A stretch of 64,000 bases of DNA from Azospirillum thiophilum (GCF_001305595.1 NZ_CP012401.1:1933001-1997000), one strand, 5' to 3'. Numbered from the stretch's first letter, positions 41,657 through 51,908 are shown. A program made the numbers and translations. The notes: a model not told the origin generated them from the letters alone.

Positions 41657-42730
41657 GTGTTTGCGCGGGCCGGACGGCGGAATGATGCGGCGGGGGCTTC
41701 GCCGGTGCGGCTGCTGGGGATCGACCCCGGCCTGCGCCACACCGGCTGGGGCATCATCGACGTGGCGGGCAACCGCCTGACCCACGTCGCCGACGGCGCG
41801 GTGCATTCCGACGACTCGTGTCCTCTGGCCGAGCGGCTGGTGCAACTGCACGACGCCCTGTCGGCGGTGGTCGAGCGCTACGGCCCCGACGAGGCGGCGG
41901 TGGAGGAGACCTTCGTCAACAGCAACGCGGTCTCCACGCTGAAGCTGGGGCAGGCCCGCGCCGTGGCCCTGCTGGTGCCGGCCCAGGCCGGGCTGGCGGT
42001 GGCGGAATACGCCAACAACATGGTCAAGAAGGCGGTGGTCGGGCAGGGCCGCGCGGAGAAGGCGCAGGTCCAGACGATGGTGCGCCTGCTGCTGCCCGGC
42101 TGCGAGATCGGCAGCCCAGACGCCGCCGACGCGCTGGCCGTGGCGATCTGCCACGCGCACCACCGCGCCAGCTGGCAGATGTGGCGGAAGAATGCCGAAC
42201 CGTCGCGGAATTCCCTCTCCCCCCCGGGGAGAGGGCAGGGTGAGGGGGATGCACCCCGTTCCTTGAAACGTCCGGCAAGCGCTTCCCCCTCACCCCGACC
42301 CTCTCCCCGGGGGGGAGAGGGGAATATGGCGCGGGTTGCGCAGGCAAAGCCCACTGATTACTTAACCGAGCGCGCGCGCGATCTGCGGATGAACGCCACC
42401 GATGTGGAAAAAATCATCTGGCAGCGGCTGCGCAATGCCCAGCTTGGCGCGAAATTCCGGCGGCAGGAGCCGATCCTGGGCTTCGTTGCCGATTTCGTCG
42501 CCCATGACCATCGCCTGATCGTCGAACTGGACGGCGGCCAGCATGCAGAACAGCGCGCCTCCCATGACGAGCGGCGCACGCGCATGCTGGAGCAGGCCGG
42601 CTTCCGCATCCTGCGCTTCTGGAACACAGACGTGATCGACAATCTCGACGGCGTGCTGGAAACCATTCGGGCGCGCCTTGCCGAAACCCCCATTCTTCGC
42701 AGCCAGCCTTCCGGCCGGGAGTTCCCATGA
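41657..42730 (+). CDS. ruvC: RuvC resolvase fused in frame to a DUF559 endonuclease-like domain
   Basis: 357 residues from GTG 41657 (GCGGAG 10 bases upstream). Residues 1-185 are a complete RuvC with all four catalytic acids: D23 ([14 protein letters not shown]), E83 (AAVEETF), D155 and D158 ([17 protein letters not shown]). The expected stop after ~175 residues is missing. Residues 186-223 ([11 protein letters not shown]..., [12 protein letters not shown]) are encoded by a REP-like palindromic element (42210-42325). Residues 224-357 are a DUF559 nuclease-like domain ([20 protein letters not shown], then [20 protein letters not shown]). An ATG at 42326 with GAGAGGGG upstream could also start the DUF559 protein alone. 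The stop overlaps the ruvA start (ATGA). Confidence 0.9.
   Translation: MFARAGRRNDAAGASPVRLLGIDPGLRHTGWGIIDVAGNRLTHVADGAVHSDDSCPLAERLVQLHDALSAVVERYGPDEAAVEETFVNSNAVSTLKLGQARAVALLVPAQAGLAVAEYANNMVKKAVVGQGRAEKAQVQTMVRLLLPGCEIGSPDAADALAVAICHAHHRASWQMWRKNAEPSRNSLSPPGRGQGEGDAPRSLKRPASASPSPRPSPRGGEGNMARVAQAKPTDYLTERARDLRMNATDVEKIIWQRLRNAQLGAKFRRQEPILGFVADFVAHDHRLIVELDGGQHAEQRASHDERRTRMLEQAGFRILRFWNTDVIDNLDGVLETIRARLAETPILRSQPSGREFP
42210..42325. repeat. REP-like palindromic element inside the ruvC-DUF559 ORF
   Basis: Two inverted modules: CCCTCTCC...GGGGAGAGGGCAGGGTGAGG on the left and CCCCCTCACCCCGACCCTCT...GGGGAGAGGGGAAT on the right. The outer arms ATTCCCTCTCCCC and GGGGAGAGGGGAAT are also inverted. 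Same type as 11961-12093. It is translated as the Pro/Ser/Gly-rich linker of the fusion. Confidence 0.85.
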
Positions 42731-43353
42731 TCGCCAAGCTGACCGGCATCGTCGATTCCACCGGCACCGACTGGGTCGTGCTCGACGTGAACGGTGTCGG
42801 CTACCTGCTGTCCTGCTCCAACCGCACCCTGTCGCGCATGGCGGTGGGCGAGCGGCTGTCGCTGGTGGTCGAAACCTTCATCCGCGAGGAACGCATCGTC
42901 CTGCACGGCTTCGGCGACCAGGCGGAGCGGGACTGGTTCAAGCTGCTGACCACCATCCAGGGCGTCGGCGCCCGGCTGGCGCTGTCGATCCTCGGCGTGC
43001 TCGACCCCGACCAGCTGACCCGCGCCATCGCCGCGCAGGACAAGACCGCGCTGGTGCGGGCCGACGGCGTCGGGCCGAAGGTGGCGGCGCGCATCCTGAA
43101 CGAACTCAAGGACAAGGTCGGCAATCTGGCGCTCGGCCCCGCGGCAAGTGCGGGCGCGCCGGCCGGCAAGGGCGCCCCCGCCGCCGCTCCGGGCCCCGGC
43201 CCGGCGCTGGCCGATGCGGTGTCGGCACTGGTCAATCTCGGCTACGGCCGGTCCGAGGCCTTCGGCGCGGTCGTAGCCGCCGGGCGTGTGCTTGGCGATG
43301 ATGCCGGCGTGTCCGATCTGATCCGCCAGGGACTCAAGGAACTGAGCCAATGA
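42727..43353 (+). CDS. ruvA: Holliday junction branch migration protein RuvA
   Basis: 208 residues. OB-fold N-terminus [20 protein letters not shown], then the tandem helix-hairpin-helix region ([40 protein letters not shown]) and, after an Ala/Pro linker, the C-terminal RuvB-binding domain ([20 protein letters not shown]). Its start overlaps the stop of the ruvC fusion and its stop overlaps the ruvB start (both ATGA), so the three are coupled. Confidence 0.96.
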   Translation: MIAKLTGIVDSTGTDWVVLDVNGVGYLLSCSNRTLSRMAVGERLSLVVETFIREERIVLHGFGDQAERDWFKLLTTIQGVGARLALSILGVLDPDQLTRAIAAQDKTALVRADGVGPKVAARILNELKDKVGNLALGPAASAGAPAGKGAPAAAPGPGPALADAVSALVNLGYGRSEAFGAVVAAGRVLGDDAGVSDLIRQGLKELSQ

Positions 43354-44450
43354 GCGACCCCAACCACGACCGCCAAGGGGACAGGCTGGTCCAGCCCGGC
43401 CAGGGCACCGGCGACTCGGCCGAGTCGTCGATCCGCCCGCTGACGCTCGCCGAGTTCATCGGCCAGCGCCAGGCGCGCGAGAACCTGTCGATCTTCATCC
43501 AGGCCGCCCGTTCCCGCAACGAGGCGCTCGACCATGTGCTGCTGTTCGGTCCGCCGGGACTGGGCAAGACCACGCTGGCCCAGATCGTCGCGCGCGAGCT
43601 GGGGGTCGGCTTCCGCGCCACCTCCGGGCCGGTCATCGCGCGGGCCGGCGACCTCGCCGCGCTGCTGACCAACCTGCAGCCGCACGACGTCCTCTTCATC
43701 GACGAGATTCATCGCCTTAATCCCGCCGTGGAAGAGGTGCTCTATCCCGCCATGGAGGATTTCCAGCTCGACCTCATCATCGGCGAAGGCCCCTCGGCAC
43801 GGTCCATCCGGATCGACCTGCCGCCCTTCACGCTGGTCGGCGCGACGACGCGCAGCGGCCTGATCACGCGCCCGTTGCGCGAACGCTTCGGCATTCCCGT
43901 CCGCCTGCAATTCTACGAACCGGACGAGTTGGAGCTGATCGTGCGCCGCGCCGCCGGCGTGCTCGGCATGGGCATCACGCCGGAGGGGGCGCGCGAGATC
44001 GCCAACCGGGCGCGTGGCACGCCCCGCGTGTCGGGCCGGCTGCTGCGCCGGGTGCGTGATTTCGCCGCGGTCGCCGGCGTGGAGGAGGTCGACAAGCGGG
44101 TCGCCGACGCGGCATTGACCCGGCTGGAGGTCGACCGGCTGGGGCTGGACAGCATGGACCGCCGCTATCTGGGGCTGGTCGCCGCCAACTATGGCGGCGG
44201 GCCGGTCGGGGTGGAGACGCTGGGCGCGGCGCTGGGCGAGCAGCGCGACGTGCTGGAGGAGGTGGTCGAACCCTACCTGATCCAGCAGGGCTTCCTGCAG
44301 CGGACGCCGCGCGGGCGCATGCTGACCGACCAGGGCTTCCGCTATCTCGGCCTCAACCCGCCGAGCGCGCCGATCCGGCAGCTCGACCTGCTCGACCGGA
44401 TTCCGGACGCAGCCGAGGGCGATGCCACCGGAGGCGATGTCGATGACTGA
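43350..44450 (+). CDS. ruvB: Holliday junction branch migration ATPase RuvB
   Basis: 366 residues. Walker A GPPGLGKT (67-74), Walker B FIDEIHRL, sensor 1 [18 protein letters not shown], and the Arg sensor motif [21 protein letters not shown]-terminal winged helix ([13 protein letters not shown]). AAA+ motor of the RuvAB complex. Its last codons overlap the start of ybgC by ~14 bases. Confidence 0.97.
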   Translation: MSDPNHDRQGDRLVQPGQGTGDSAESSIRPLTLAEFIGQRQARENLSIFIQAARSRNEALDHVLLFGPPGLGKTTLAQIVARELGVGFRATSGPVIARAGDLAALLTNLQPHDVLFIDEIHRLNPAVEEVLYPAMEDFQLDLIIGEGPSARSIRIDLPPFTLVGATTRSGLITRPLRERFGIPVRLQFYEPDELELIVRRAAGVLGMGITPEGAREIANRARGTPRVSGRLLRRVRDFAAVAGVEEVDKRVADAALTRLEVDRLGLDSMDRRYLGLVAANYGGGPVGVETLGAALGEQRDVLEEVVEPYLIQQGFLQRTPRGRMLTDQGFRYLGLNPPSAPIRQLDLLDRIPDAAEGDATGGDVDD

Positions 44451-44937
44451 CGCCGTGCCGACCGCGGCGCCGTCCCTCTCCGGCTGGTTCGCGGCGGACG
44501 GCACCCACCGTTACCCGCTGCGGGTCTATTATGAGGACACCGACGCCGGCGGCATCGTCTACCACGCCAACTACCTGCGCTTCGCCGAGCGGGCGCGGAC
44601 GGAGATGCTCACCCTGATGGGCTTCCGTCAGGCGGAAATGGCGGCCGGTTCGGGCGATGTCACAGGTGTGTCATTTGCGGTACGGCGCCTGACCATCGAT
44701 TTTGACGCGCCTGCCAAGCTGGAGGACACGCTTGAAGTCGAAACCCGAATGGTCGATATCCGCGGTGCCTCCTTCGCAGTTGCACAAGCCATCCGCCGCG
44801 ACGGTCGCGTGCTGGCGCGCGCCGACCTGCAGCTGGTGACCATCAACCGGGCCGGTCGGGCCGTGCGCCTACCCGAACCGGTGCGCACGGCGATGGAGAC
44901 ACTGCATGCCAAGCAAAACTCTCTACAGCCCGCCTGA
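44437..44937 (+). CDS. ybgC: Tol-Pal system-associated acyl-CoA thioesterase YbgC
   Basis: About 166 residues. Hotdog-fold 4-hydroxybenzoyl-CoA thioesterase motif [20 protein letters not shown] (catalytic Asp in DTDAGG). First gene of the tol-pal cluster and overlapping ruvB; start at 44437 or 44443 (both ATG). Implicated in phospholipid metabolism at the division site in enterobacteria. Confidence 0.93.
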   Translation: MSMTDAVPTAAPSLSGWFAADGTHRYPLRVYYEDTDAGGIVYHANYLRFAERARTEMLTLMGFRQAEMAAGSGDVTGVSFAVRRLTIDFDAPAKLEDTLEVETRMVDIRGASFAVAQAIRRDGRVLARADLQLVTINRAGRAVRLPEPVRTAMETLHAKQNSLQPA

Positions 44938-44991
44938 CCCCTCTTCCCGCCTCTACCCCGTGCCAACTGCGCAAACGCGAGACTGACTGCG

Positions 44992-45726
44992 ATGGACGCC
45001 CTGCAAACCGCCCAACTGGCCGGCAACGCCGCCGCCACGACGGCACATGAGATCACCATCCTCGGCCTTTTCTGGCAGGCGGATGCGATCGTCAAGATCG
45101 TGATGCTGATGCTCGTCGTCGCCTCGATCTGGTGCTGGGCGATCATCATCGAGAAGCTGATGCGCATCCGCCGCCTGAACGCCCAGGCCGACTCCTTCGA
45201 GGAGGCGTTCTGGTCCGGCGGGTCGCTCGATGCGCTGTACGACCGCATCGGCCAGACGCCGGCCGACCCGATGGCCGCCACCTTCGCCGCCGGCATGCGC
45301 GAGTGGCGCCACGCCGCCGACCGCGGCATCGGCGGCACGATGAAAAGCTCGCTGCAGCAGCGGGTGGAGCGGGTGATGGCGGTGACCATCGGCCGCGAGA
45401 TGGCGCGGGCCGAGCGCTATATGACCTTCCTGGCCTCGGTCGGCTCGACCGCCCCCTTCATCGGCCTGTTCGGCACGGTGTGGGGCATCATGAACTCTTT
45501 CACCTCGATCGCCGGGTCGGGCAACACCAGCCTCGCCGTGGTGGCGCCCGGCATCGCCGAGGCGCTGTTCGCCACCGCCATGGGCCTGCTGGCCGCCATC
45601 CCGGCGGTGCTGTCCTACAACAAGTTTTCCACCGACCTCGGCCGCTACGCCGACCGGCTGGACACCTTCTCGGGCGAGTTCTCGGCGATCCTGTCCCGCC
45701 ACCTCGAGGAGCGGGGAGCCGCCTGA
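44992..45726 (+). CDS. tolQ: Tol-Pal system proton channel subunit TolQ
   Basis: 244 residues, three membrane helices: ~29-50 (IVKIVMLMLVVASIWCWAII), then FLASVGSTAPFIGLFGTVWG and VVAPGIAEALFATAMGLLAA. The channel Thr residues (FGTVWGIM; EALFATAMG) are intact. Works with TolR to energise TolA and Pal during outer-membrane constriction. 3 bases before tolR. Confidence 0.96.
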   Translation: MDALQTAQLAGNAAATTAHEITILGLFWQADAIVKIVMLMLVVASIWCWAIIIEKLMRIRRLNAQADSFEEAFWSGGSLDALYDRIGQTPADPMAATFAAGMREWRHAADRGIGGTMKSSLQQRVERVMAVTIGREMARAERYMTFLASVGSTAPFIGLFGTVWGIMNSFTSIAGSGNTSLAVVAPGIAEALFATAMGLLAAIPAVLSYNKFSTDLGRYADRLDTFSGEFSAILSRHLEERGAA

Positions 45727-45729
45727 ACC

Positions 45730-46212
45730 ATGGCCGGACAACTCGCAGGCAAAACCCACGGGCGCGGAAAGCGCCGGGGCTATCGCGCGATGGCCGAGAT
45801 CAACATGACGCCGTTCATCGACGTCATGCTGGTCCTGCTGATCGTCTTCATGGTCGCCGCCCCGATGCTGACCGTCGGGGTGCCGGTCGACCTGCCCAAG
45901 ACCAACGCCGCTCCGCTGGAGCAGCAGAAGGATCCGCTGTTCGTCACCGTGCAGACCGACGGCCGCGTCTTCGTGCAGGAGACGCCGGTTGAGCTGGCGA
46001 ATATGGTGCCGCTGCTGATCGCGGTGACCAACAACAACCCCGAGGCCCGCATCCTGGTCCGTGGCGACGCCAAGATCGCCTACGGCAAGATGCTGGAGGT
46101 GATGGGCACGATGAGCGCCGCCGGCTTCAAGAAGGTCGGGCTGGTCGCCGAGATGCCGAACGGTCCGGCCGCGCCGAGCGCGCGGGTCGGCGCGCCCAAA
46201 CCGGCGCGTTGA
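45730..46212 (+). CDS. tolR: Tol-Pal system proton channel subunit TolR
   Basis: 160 residues. Single membrane helix with the essential D31 in AEINMTPFIDVMLVLLIVFM; periplasmic domain with PLEQQKDPLFVTVQTDGRVF and IAVTNNNPEARILVRGDAKI. Partner of TolQ; 16 bases before tolA. Confidence 0.96.
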   Translation: MAGQLAGKTHGRGKRRGYRAMAEINMTPFIDVMLVLLIVFMVAAPMLTVGVPVDLPKTNAAPLEQQKDPLFVTVQTDGRVFVQETPVELANMVPLLIAVTNNNPEARILVRGDAKIAYGKMLEVMGTMSAAGFKKVGLVAEMPNGPAAPSARVGAPKPAR

Positions 46213-46228
46213 GGCGGGCGGAACTCCC

Positions 46229-47422
46229 ATGCGCAAGCCCCTGATCGCCTCGGCGGTGCTGCACGTCGCGCTGGTCGCGCTGATGGTGCTCGGCCTGCCG
46301 CCCAGCGATCGCAAGCTCGAAGTGACGGCCTCGATCCCGATCGAGATCGTCGACATCGGCGAGATCACCCAGGCCGCCCGCGTCGAAAAGGGCGAACCGA
46401 AGCCGGCCAGCGCCGCGGCCCGCCCTCCCATGCCCGAGGCGAAACCGGCGCCACCGGCCCCCGAGCCGCCGGACGAGGAGGACGAACCGCCTCCGCCGCC
46501 CCCGCCGCCGACCAGGACTCCGGAGCCGCCGAAGGTCGCCCAGGTGCCGCCGCCCCCGCGCGAGCCGACGCCGCCGCCCAAGCCGACCCCGGCGCCCCCT
46601 CCACCTCCGCCGCCACCCCCTCCGCCGGATCCGGCGCCCTCGCCGACTCCGAAACCGCCCGAGCCGCCGAAGCCGGAACCGCCCAAACCGGAGCCGCCGA
46701 AGCACGAGCCGAAGCCTGAGCCTCCCAAGCCCGAACCGCCCAAGGTCGAGCCCAAGAAGCCCGAGCCTCCCAAGCCCGAGCCGCCGAAACCGGAACCGCC
46801 CAAGGCGGAGCCGAAGAAGCCGGAGCCGGCCAAGGAGGTCGCCAAGGCCGAGCCGCCCAAGGCCGAGCCCAAGAAGCCCGATGCCCCCGCCAAGCAGCCG
46901 GAGAAGCCGGCGGCCAAGACCGACCCTTTGTCCGACCTGCTGTCGAACGTCGGGAAGATCAAGCCGTCGGACAATCCGAAGGCTGACGGCAAGGCATCGG
47001 CCAGCGCCAACAGCGATGCCAAGCCCAGCCAGAAGACCGCATCCGCGGCTCCGGCCGGGGCGGCAAAGGCGACGAACGGCCCCGAACGGCCGTTCAAGCC
47101 GTCGGGCCGGGCGCTGGACGCGATCCGCGGGCAGCTCAGCAAGAACTGGAACTTCGACAGCGGCCGCAAGGACGCCGGCTCGATGCAGATCGAGATCCAT
47201 GTGGAGGTCGGACGCGACCACAGCGTGGTGCGCGCCTGGATCGACGACAAGTACCGGTCGCGCTACATGAGCGATGCCGCCTTCCGCGCGTCGGCCGATG
47301 CCGCCGTGCGTGCGGTCAAGCGCTCCAGCCCGCTGGAACTGCTGGCCAGCGAGTTCACGGCCCAGACCTATGAGGATTGGCGCTTCATCGTGTTCAATTT
47401 CGACCCGAGGGACATGTTCTGA
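46229..47422 (+). CDS. tolA: TolA with long Pro/Lys/Glu-rich periplasmic arm
   Basis: 397 residues. N-terminal membrane helix ([19 protein letters not shown]), then ~residues 60-240 composed of Pro-rich repeats ([19 protein letters not shown] units, and a run of eleven prolines), then a globular C-terminal TolA/TonB-like domain ([40 protein letters not shown]). E. coli TolA domain II is Ala/Lys/Glu-rich helical; here it would be a polyproline-like rod. Assignment rests on synteny and topology. Confidence 0.9.
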   Translation: MRKPLIASAVLHVALVALMVLGLPPSDRKLEVTASIPIEIVDIGEITQAARVEKGEPKPASAAARPPMPEAKPAPPAPEPPDEEDEPPPPPPPPTRTPEPPKVAQVPPPPREPTPPPKPTPAPPPPPPPPPPPDPAPSPTPKPPEPPKPEPPKPEPPKHEPKPEPPKPEPPKVEPKKPEPPKPEPPKPEPPKAEPKKPEPAKEVAKAEPPKAEPKKPDAPAKQPEKPAAKTDPLSDLLSNVGKIKPSDNPKADGKASASANSDAKPSQKTASAAPAGAAKATNGPERPFKPSGRALDAIRGQLSKNWNFDSGRKDAGSMQIEIHVEVGRDHSVVRAWIDDKYRSRYMSDAAFRASADAAVRAVKRSSPLELLASEFTAQTYEDWRFIVFNFDPRDMF

Positions 47423-47424
47423 CC

Positions 47425-48777
47425 ATGACGACGAAGACCAGGCTTCTGATGAAGCTGGCCGGGGCCACCGGCGCGCTTCTCCTCTCCCTCGGCGTTGCCG
47501 CTCCGCAGGAGGCGCGCGCCGAGTTGCGCATCGACATCACGCGGGGCGTGTCCGAGCCGCTCCCCATCGCGATCACCAGCTTTGCCGGATCGGGCGGGCG
47601 TGACGCGCAGATGGGCGCCGACATCTCCAAGGTCATCTCCGACGACCTGGAGCGCTCCGGCCTGTTCAAGCCGCTCGACCCGCGCGGTTTCCTGCAGACG
47701 CCGGACCAGCTGCGCACCGGCGAACCGCGCTATCAGGACTGGAAGGCGCTGGGCGCCCAGGCGCTGGTCGCCGGCAACACCACGACCGGCGGCGACGGCC
47801 GCATGAAGGTCGATTTCCGCCTGTGGGACGTCGCCGCCGGCCAGTACATGCAGGGGCTGAGCTACAGCGCCTCGCCGCAGGAATGGCGCCGCATCGCCCA
47901 CATCGTCGCCGACGCCATCTACAAGCGCCTGACCGGCGAGGACGGCTATTTCGACACGCGCATCGTCTATGTGGCCGAATCCGGCCCGGCGAACGTGCGC
48001 AAGAAGCAGCTGGCCATCATGGACCAGGACAGCGCCAACCATCAGTTCCTGACCGACGGCCAGACGCTGGTCCTGACGCCGCGCTTCTCGCCGACGTCGC
48101 AGGAGATCACGTACATGTCGTACTTCAACAAGAAGCCGCGCGTGTACCTGTTCAACATCGACACCGGCCGCCAGGAGGTGCTGGGCGACTTCCCCGGCAT
48201 GACCTTCGCTCCGCGCTTCTCGCCGGACGGCAACAAGGTCATCATGTCGATGGCCCAGAACGGCAACACCGACATCTACACGCTGGACCTGCGCACCCGC
48301 CGGCAGACCCAGCTGACCGACGCGCCGGGCATCGACACCGGCCCCAGCTATTCGCCGGACGGCCAGCGGATCGTCTTCGAGTCGGACCGCGGCGGCACGC
48401 AGCAGCTCTACACCATGAGCGCCAACGGGTCGGGCGTGAAGCGGCTGACCTTCGGCGAGGGCCGCTACGGGACGCCGGTCTGGTCGCCGCGCGGTGATCT
48501 GATCGCCTTCACGCGCCAACGGGGTAGCAGCTTTGCAATCGGCGTAGTCCGTCCGGATGGGACGGGGGAACGGATCCTGACCGAAGCCTTCCACGTCGAA
48601 GGGCCGACCTGGGCACCCAACGGCCGCGTCCTCATGTTCTTCAAGGACTTGCCGTCGGGCGACGGTCGCGGCCGCAATGCAAAGCTGTACAGCATCGACA
48701 TCACCGGCGCCAACGAACGCCGAGTCAGCACGCCCGTCGACGGATCGGATCCGGCGTGGTCGCCCTTGATTCCCTAG
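47425..48777 (+). CDS. tolB: Tol-Pal system beta-propeller protein TolB
   Basis: 450 residues from ATG 47425. Signal peptide [20 protein letters not shown] then EARA before [10 protein letters not shown]-terminal alpha/beta domain; C-terminal six-bladed propeller with repeating [12 protein letters not shown] / [12 protein letters not shown] / [12 protein letters not shown] / [12 protein letters not shown] motifs. Periplasmic; binds Pal. Starts 2 bases after the tolA stop. Confidence 0.97.
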   Translation: MTTKTRLLMKLAGATGALLLSLGVAAPQEARAELRIDITRGVSEPLPIAITSFAGSGGRDAQMGADISKVISDDLERSGLFKPLDPRGFLQTPDQLRTGEPRYQDWKALGAQALVAGNTTTGGDGRMKVDFRLWDVAAGQYMQGLSYSASPQEWRRIAHIVADAIYKRLTGEDGYFDTRIVYVAESGPANVRKKQLAIMDQDSANHQFLTDGQTLVLTPRFSPTSQEITYMSYFNKKPRVYLFNIDTGRQEVLGDFPGMTFAPRFSPDGNKVIMSMAQNGNTDIYTLDLRTRRQTQLTDAPGIDTGPSYSPDGQRIVFESDRGGTQQLYTMSANGSGVKRLTFGEGRYGTPVWSPRGDLIAFTRQRGSSFAIGVVRPDGTGERILTEAFHVEGPTWAPNGRVLMFFKDLPSGDGRGRNAKLYSIDITGANERRVSTPVDGSDPAWSPLIP

Positions 48778-48926
48778 TGGAGTAGTCCTATTTTGCGGCA
48801 GCGCGGGAGCAATGCTCAAGACAAAGGTCGGATGTCGTCTTTTCGTCGGGGCTTGGCGGAAAGAAGCGGTTCCCGTGCAGACAAGAACCGGCCAATCAAC
48901 GAGTGTCGTTCAAGGGGTCCCTGAAC

Positions 48927-49397
48927 ATGCGTATGAAGTTCCTCGCTCTCGCCGCGGTCGCTCTGCTCGCCGCTTGCGAATCCACGCCGAACGACGCCGC
49001 CAACGGCGCCAACACCGGTGCCCAGCAGTCGTCGGTCCGTCCGGGCTCGGCGGAAGATTTCGTCGTCAACGTCGGCGATCGCGTCTTCTTCGGTCTCGAC
49101 CGCTTCGACCTGTCGCCGGAGGCCCGCGCCACGCTGGACCGTCAGGCCAAGTGGCTGCAGACCTACGGTTCGGTCACCGTCACCGTCGAGGGCCATGCCG
49201 ACGAGCGCGGCACCCGCGAGTACAACCTCGCCCTGGGTGAGCGCCGCGCCAACTCGGTGAAGAACTACCTGGCCGCCAAGGGCATCCCCGCCAACCGCGT
49301 CAATGTCGTGTCCTACGGCAAGGAGCGTCCGGCGGTGGTCGGCTCGAACGAGGCCGCCTGGTCGCAGAACCGCCGTGGCGTGACCGTCGTCAACTGA
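48927..49397 (+). CDS. pal: Peptidoglycan-associated lipoprotein Pal
   Basis: 156 residues from ATG 48927. Lipobox LLAAC with lipidated C17; OmpA-like C-terminal domain with the meso-DAP-binding stretch VEGHADERGTREYNLALGER. Upstream ATG at 48903 lacks support. Separated from tolB by 149 bases. Followed by a good terminator, so cpoB may have its own promoter. Confidence 0.96.
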   Translation: MRMKFLALAAVALLAACESTPNDAANGANTGAQQSSVRPGSAEDFVVNVGDRVFFGLDRFDLSPEARATLDRQAKWLQTYGSVTVTVEGHADERGTREYNLALGERRANSVKNYLAAKGIPANRVNVVSYGKERPAVVGSNEAAWSQNRRGVTVVN

Positions 49398-49428
49398 CGC
49401 CGGTCCCCGCCTCAGGGGGATTGGAATG

Positions 49429-49463
49429 GGCGCCGCCGCCGGGCAACCGGTGCGGCGCCTTTT
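49429..49463 (+). terminator. Rho-independent terminator after pal
   Basis: Stem GGCGCCGC / GCGGCGCC (49429-49436, 49452-49459) with a GC-rich 15-base loop, then TTTTCTTTT. Immediately after, a 14-base unit CTTTTGGCCCGGGT is tandemly repeated (49464-49491) with a partial third copy. Confidence 0.8.
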
Positions 49464-49656
49464 CTTTTGGCCCGGGTCTTTTGGCCCGGGTCTTTTGGTC
49501 GGCTGGTTGTTGGCGGGCGCGCGCGAGTTCTGCTAAACAGCCGCCATCGCCTCGCCTCTTTCGTTTCCTACGGTCGCCGTGGGCAGGGCTTCGGCCCGCT
49601 TCCGGCCCCGATCTCTCCTAAGGTCTCTCCCAGATCTCTCCCAGGATCCCACGCGC

Positions 49657-50520
49657 ATGACCCACATCCGTCCCGTCGCCGCCTTGATGCTGGGCAGCCT
49701 GCTCGCGGCAAGCCCGGCTTTTGCCCAGTCGAAGAGCCAGATCGACCGCCTGCACTCGCTGGAAACCCAGGTTGCGGCGCTTGGTGGCGCGGCATCCGGC
49801 GGTCCGGTGGAGGTGGCGCAGCTGTCGCCGTCCGTGGCTGCCGATTTCGAGATCCGGCTGCAGAATCTGGAACGGGTCATGTCGGATCTGACCGGCAAGT
49901 ACGAGGAATCGACCTACCAGATCTCCCAGCTGCGCGAGCGGCTGGAGAAGGTGAACGCCGACATCGATTTCCGCCTGAAGGAGCTGGAGAAGGGCGGCGG
50001 CGCCATGGGAGGGGCGATGGGCGGCGCGATGTCCGATTCGGCCCCGCCCAAGGCCGTGAAGACAGAGGACAGGAAGCCAGCCGACAAGCCGGCGCAGAGC
50101 GCGGCGGCCAATCCGCCCTCCACCGCCGGACTATCGCCGGAAAAGCAGTATGAGCAGGCCTTCGAGCTGCTGCGCAATTCCGACTATGACCGGGCAGAGA
50201 AGGCGTTGCAGGAGTTCATCGTCAAGAACAAGAGCCATGCCTATGCCGGCAACGCGCAGTACTGGCTGGGCGAGAGCTATTACGTCCGCAACAAGTTCCC
50301 GGAAGCGGCCCAGGCGTTCGCCGAGGTGCTGTCGAAGTACCGCAGCAACCCGAAGGCGGCCGACAGCCTGCTGAAGCTGGGCATGACCCTGCAGCAGCTG
50401 AACAAGAAGTCGGACGCCTGCACCGCCTTCGGCCAGCTGCTGAGCAAATTCCCCGAGGCATCGGCCAGCGTGAAGCGCCGCGCCGACACCGAGCGCAAGC
50501 GCATCAATTGCCCGGCCTGA
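49657..50520 (+). CDS. cpoB: Cell division coordinator CpoB (YbgF)
   Basis: 287 residues from ATG 49657. Signal peptide VAALMLGSLLAASPAFAQ; N-terminal coiled coil for trimerisation (~25-115: SKSQIDRLHSLETQVAALGG); Gly/Ala spacer; C-terminal TPR repeats (YEQAFELLRNSDYDRAEKAL; AQYWLGESYYVRNKFPEAAQ). Periplasmic; links the Tol system with peptidoglycan synthesis. Its TGA overlaps the tilS ATG (TGATG). Confidence 0.94.
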   Translation: MTHIRPVAALMLGSLLAASPAFAQSKSQIDRLHSLETQVAALGGAASGGPVEVAQLSPSVAADFEIRLQNLERVMSDLTGKYEESTYQISQLRERLEKVNADIDFRLKELEKGGGAMGGAMGGAMSDSAPPKAVKTEDRKPADKPAQSAAANPPSTAGLSPEKQYEQAFELLRNSDYDRAEKALQEFIVKNKSHAYAGNAQYWLGESYYVRNKFPEAAQAFAEVLSKYRSNPKAADSLLKLGMTLQQLNKKSDACTAFGQLLSKFPEASASVKRRADTERKRINCPA

Positions 50521-51908
50521 TGGCCGGAGCGCCATCCGGTCGCGACGACGACCGCCCGATCGAGTCGGGCGAGTTCGACCGCGCGATGACTTTTCCGGGG
50601 GCCTTTCCGGAAGCGGCACGGGGCGGGTTCGAGCCGGCTCCGGCGGTCGCGGTCGGCCTGTCCGGCGGTGGCGACAGCTTGGCGCTGGTCCTGTTGCTGC
50701 GCCGCTGGATCGCCGGGCGCGGCGGCAGCCTGCTGGCGCTGACGGTCGACCATGGCCTGCGGCCCGATTCGGGGGCGGAGGCGGAGGCGGTCGGCCGGAC
50801 GATGGCCCGGCTCGGCGTGCCCCACCGCATCCTGCGCTGGGAAGGGGAGAAGCCCGTCGCCGGGCTGCAGGCGGCGGCGCGGGAGGCCCGGCACCGCCTG
50901 CTCGCCGAGGTCTGCGTCGATGCCGGGATCCTGCATCTGGCGCTCGCCCATCACCAGGACGATCAGGCGGAGACCGTGCTGTTGCGGCTGGCCCGCGGCT
51001 CCGGCATCGACGGGCTGGCCGGGATGGCACCGGTGCGCGCCGAGGGCGCGGTGCGGGTGATCCGGCCGCTGCTGGGCTTTTCCCATGACCGGCTGCTGGC
51101 GACCTGCCGTGCCGAGGGGCTGGACTGGGTCGAGGATCCCTCCAACCGCAATCCCCGCTTCGCCCGTGCCCGGCTGCGCGCCGTCCGTGAATCGCTGGCG
51201 GGGGAGGGGCTGGACCGCGACCGCCTGTGCGAGGTCGCCCGCCGTGCCGGCCGGGCGCGCGCCGCGCTGGAGCAGGCGACCGCCGCACTGCTGGCGGAGG
51301 TCGCGACCCTGCACCCCGAAGGCTGGTTGACGCTGGCGCCTGGACCGCTGCTGGCCGCGCCGGAGGAGATCGCGTTGCGGCTGCTGGCCCGCGCGCTCTC
51401 GGCCATCGGCGCCCCGACGCATCCCATTCGCGACGAGGCGGTCGAGCGACTTCTCGGCGCCTTGGCCGCAGGGCAGGGCGGCACGCTCGCCGGCTGCACG
51501 GTGCGGATGCGGCGCGGCATGGTGATGATCGCGCGCGAGCCGGCCGCGGCGGTCGAACGCCTGACGGTGCCGCCCGGCGGGCGGGTCCGTTGGGACCGGC
51601 GTTTCAACCTTCGGCTGTCTCCGCTCCGCCAACACCCCGTCACAGTCGCGGCGCTTGGGGCCGTCGGCTGGCGAGACTGGGCGGGCCGACAGCCTGCCGG
51701 ATGCGTGCCCGAACTGCCCGCCCCGGTGCGGGATTCGCTGCCAAGCCTTTGGTCGGGAAGCGAACTGCTTGCATTGCCGACGTTTGGCGGCGCATACGGG
51801 TTTGACGCGGATGGACAGCACCCGATGGATCGCGCGACCTTCGTTCCGCTTTTGTCGTTGGGAAGACCAGCTTTTACGGTTGTTTCGGACCGGGGCGGCA
51901 TTATTTAA
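50520..51908 (+). CDS. tilS: tRNA(Ile)-lysidine synthetase TilS
   Basis: 462 residues from ATG 50520, overlapping the cpoB stop. PP-loop SGGGDS (48-53) and downstream LALAHHQDDQAETVLLRLAR with the LxRGxGIDGLAGM block. The C-terminal half is weakly conserved, as usual. Modifies C34 of tRNA-Ile to lysidine, changing its codon specificity. An internal ATG at 50586 is an alternative start. tilS-ftsH adjacency is widely conserved. Confidence 0.94.
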   Translation: MAGAPSGRDDDRPIESGEFDRAMTFPGAFPEAARGGFEPAPAVAVGLSGGGDSLALVLLLRRWIAGRGGSLLALTVDHGLRPDSGAEAEAVGRTMARLGVPHRILRWEGEKPVAGLQAAAREARHRLLAEVCVDAGILHLALAHHQDDQAETVLLRLARGSGIDGLAGMAPVRAEGAVRVIRPLLGFSHDRLLATCRAEGLDWVEDPSNRNPRFARARLRAVRESLAGEGLDRDRLCEVARRAGRARAALEQATAALLAEVATLHPEGWLTLAPGPLLAAPEEIALRLLARALSAIGAPTHPIRDEAVERLLGALAAGQGGTLAGCTVRMRRGMVMIAREPAAAVERLTVPPGGRVRWDRRFNLRLSPLRQHPVTVAALGAVGWRDWAGRQPAGCVPELPAPVRDSLPSLWSGSELLALPTFGGAYGFDADGQHPMDRATFVPLLSLGRPAFTVVSDRGGII

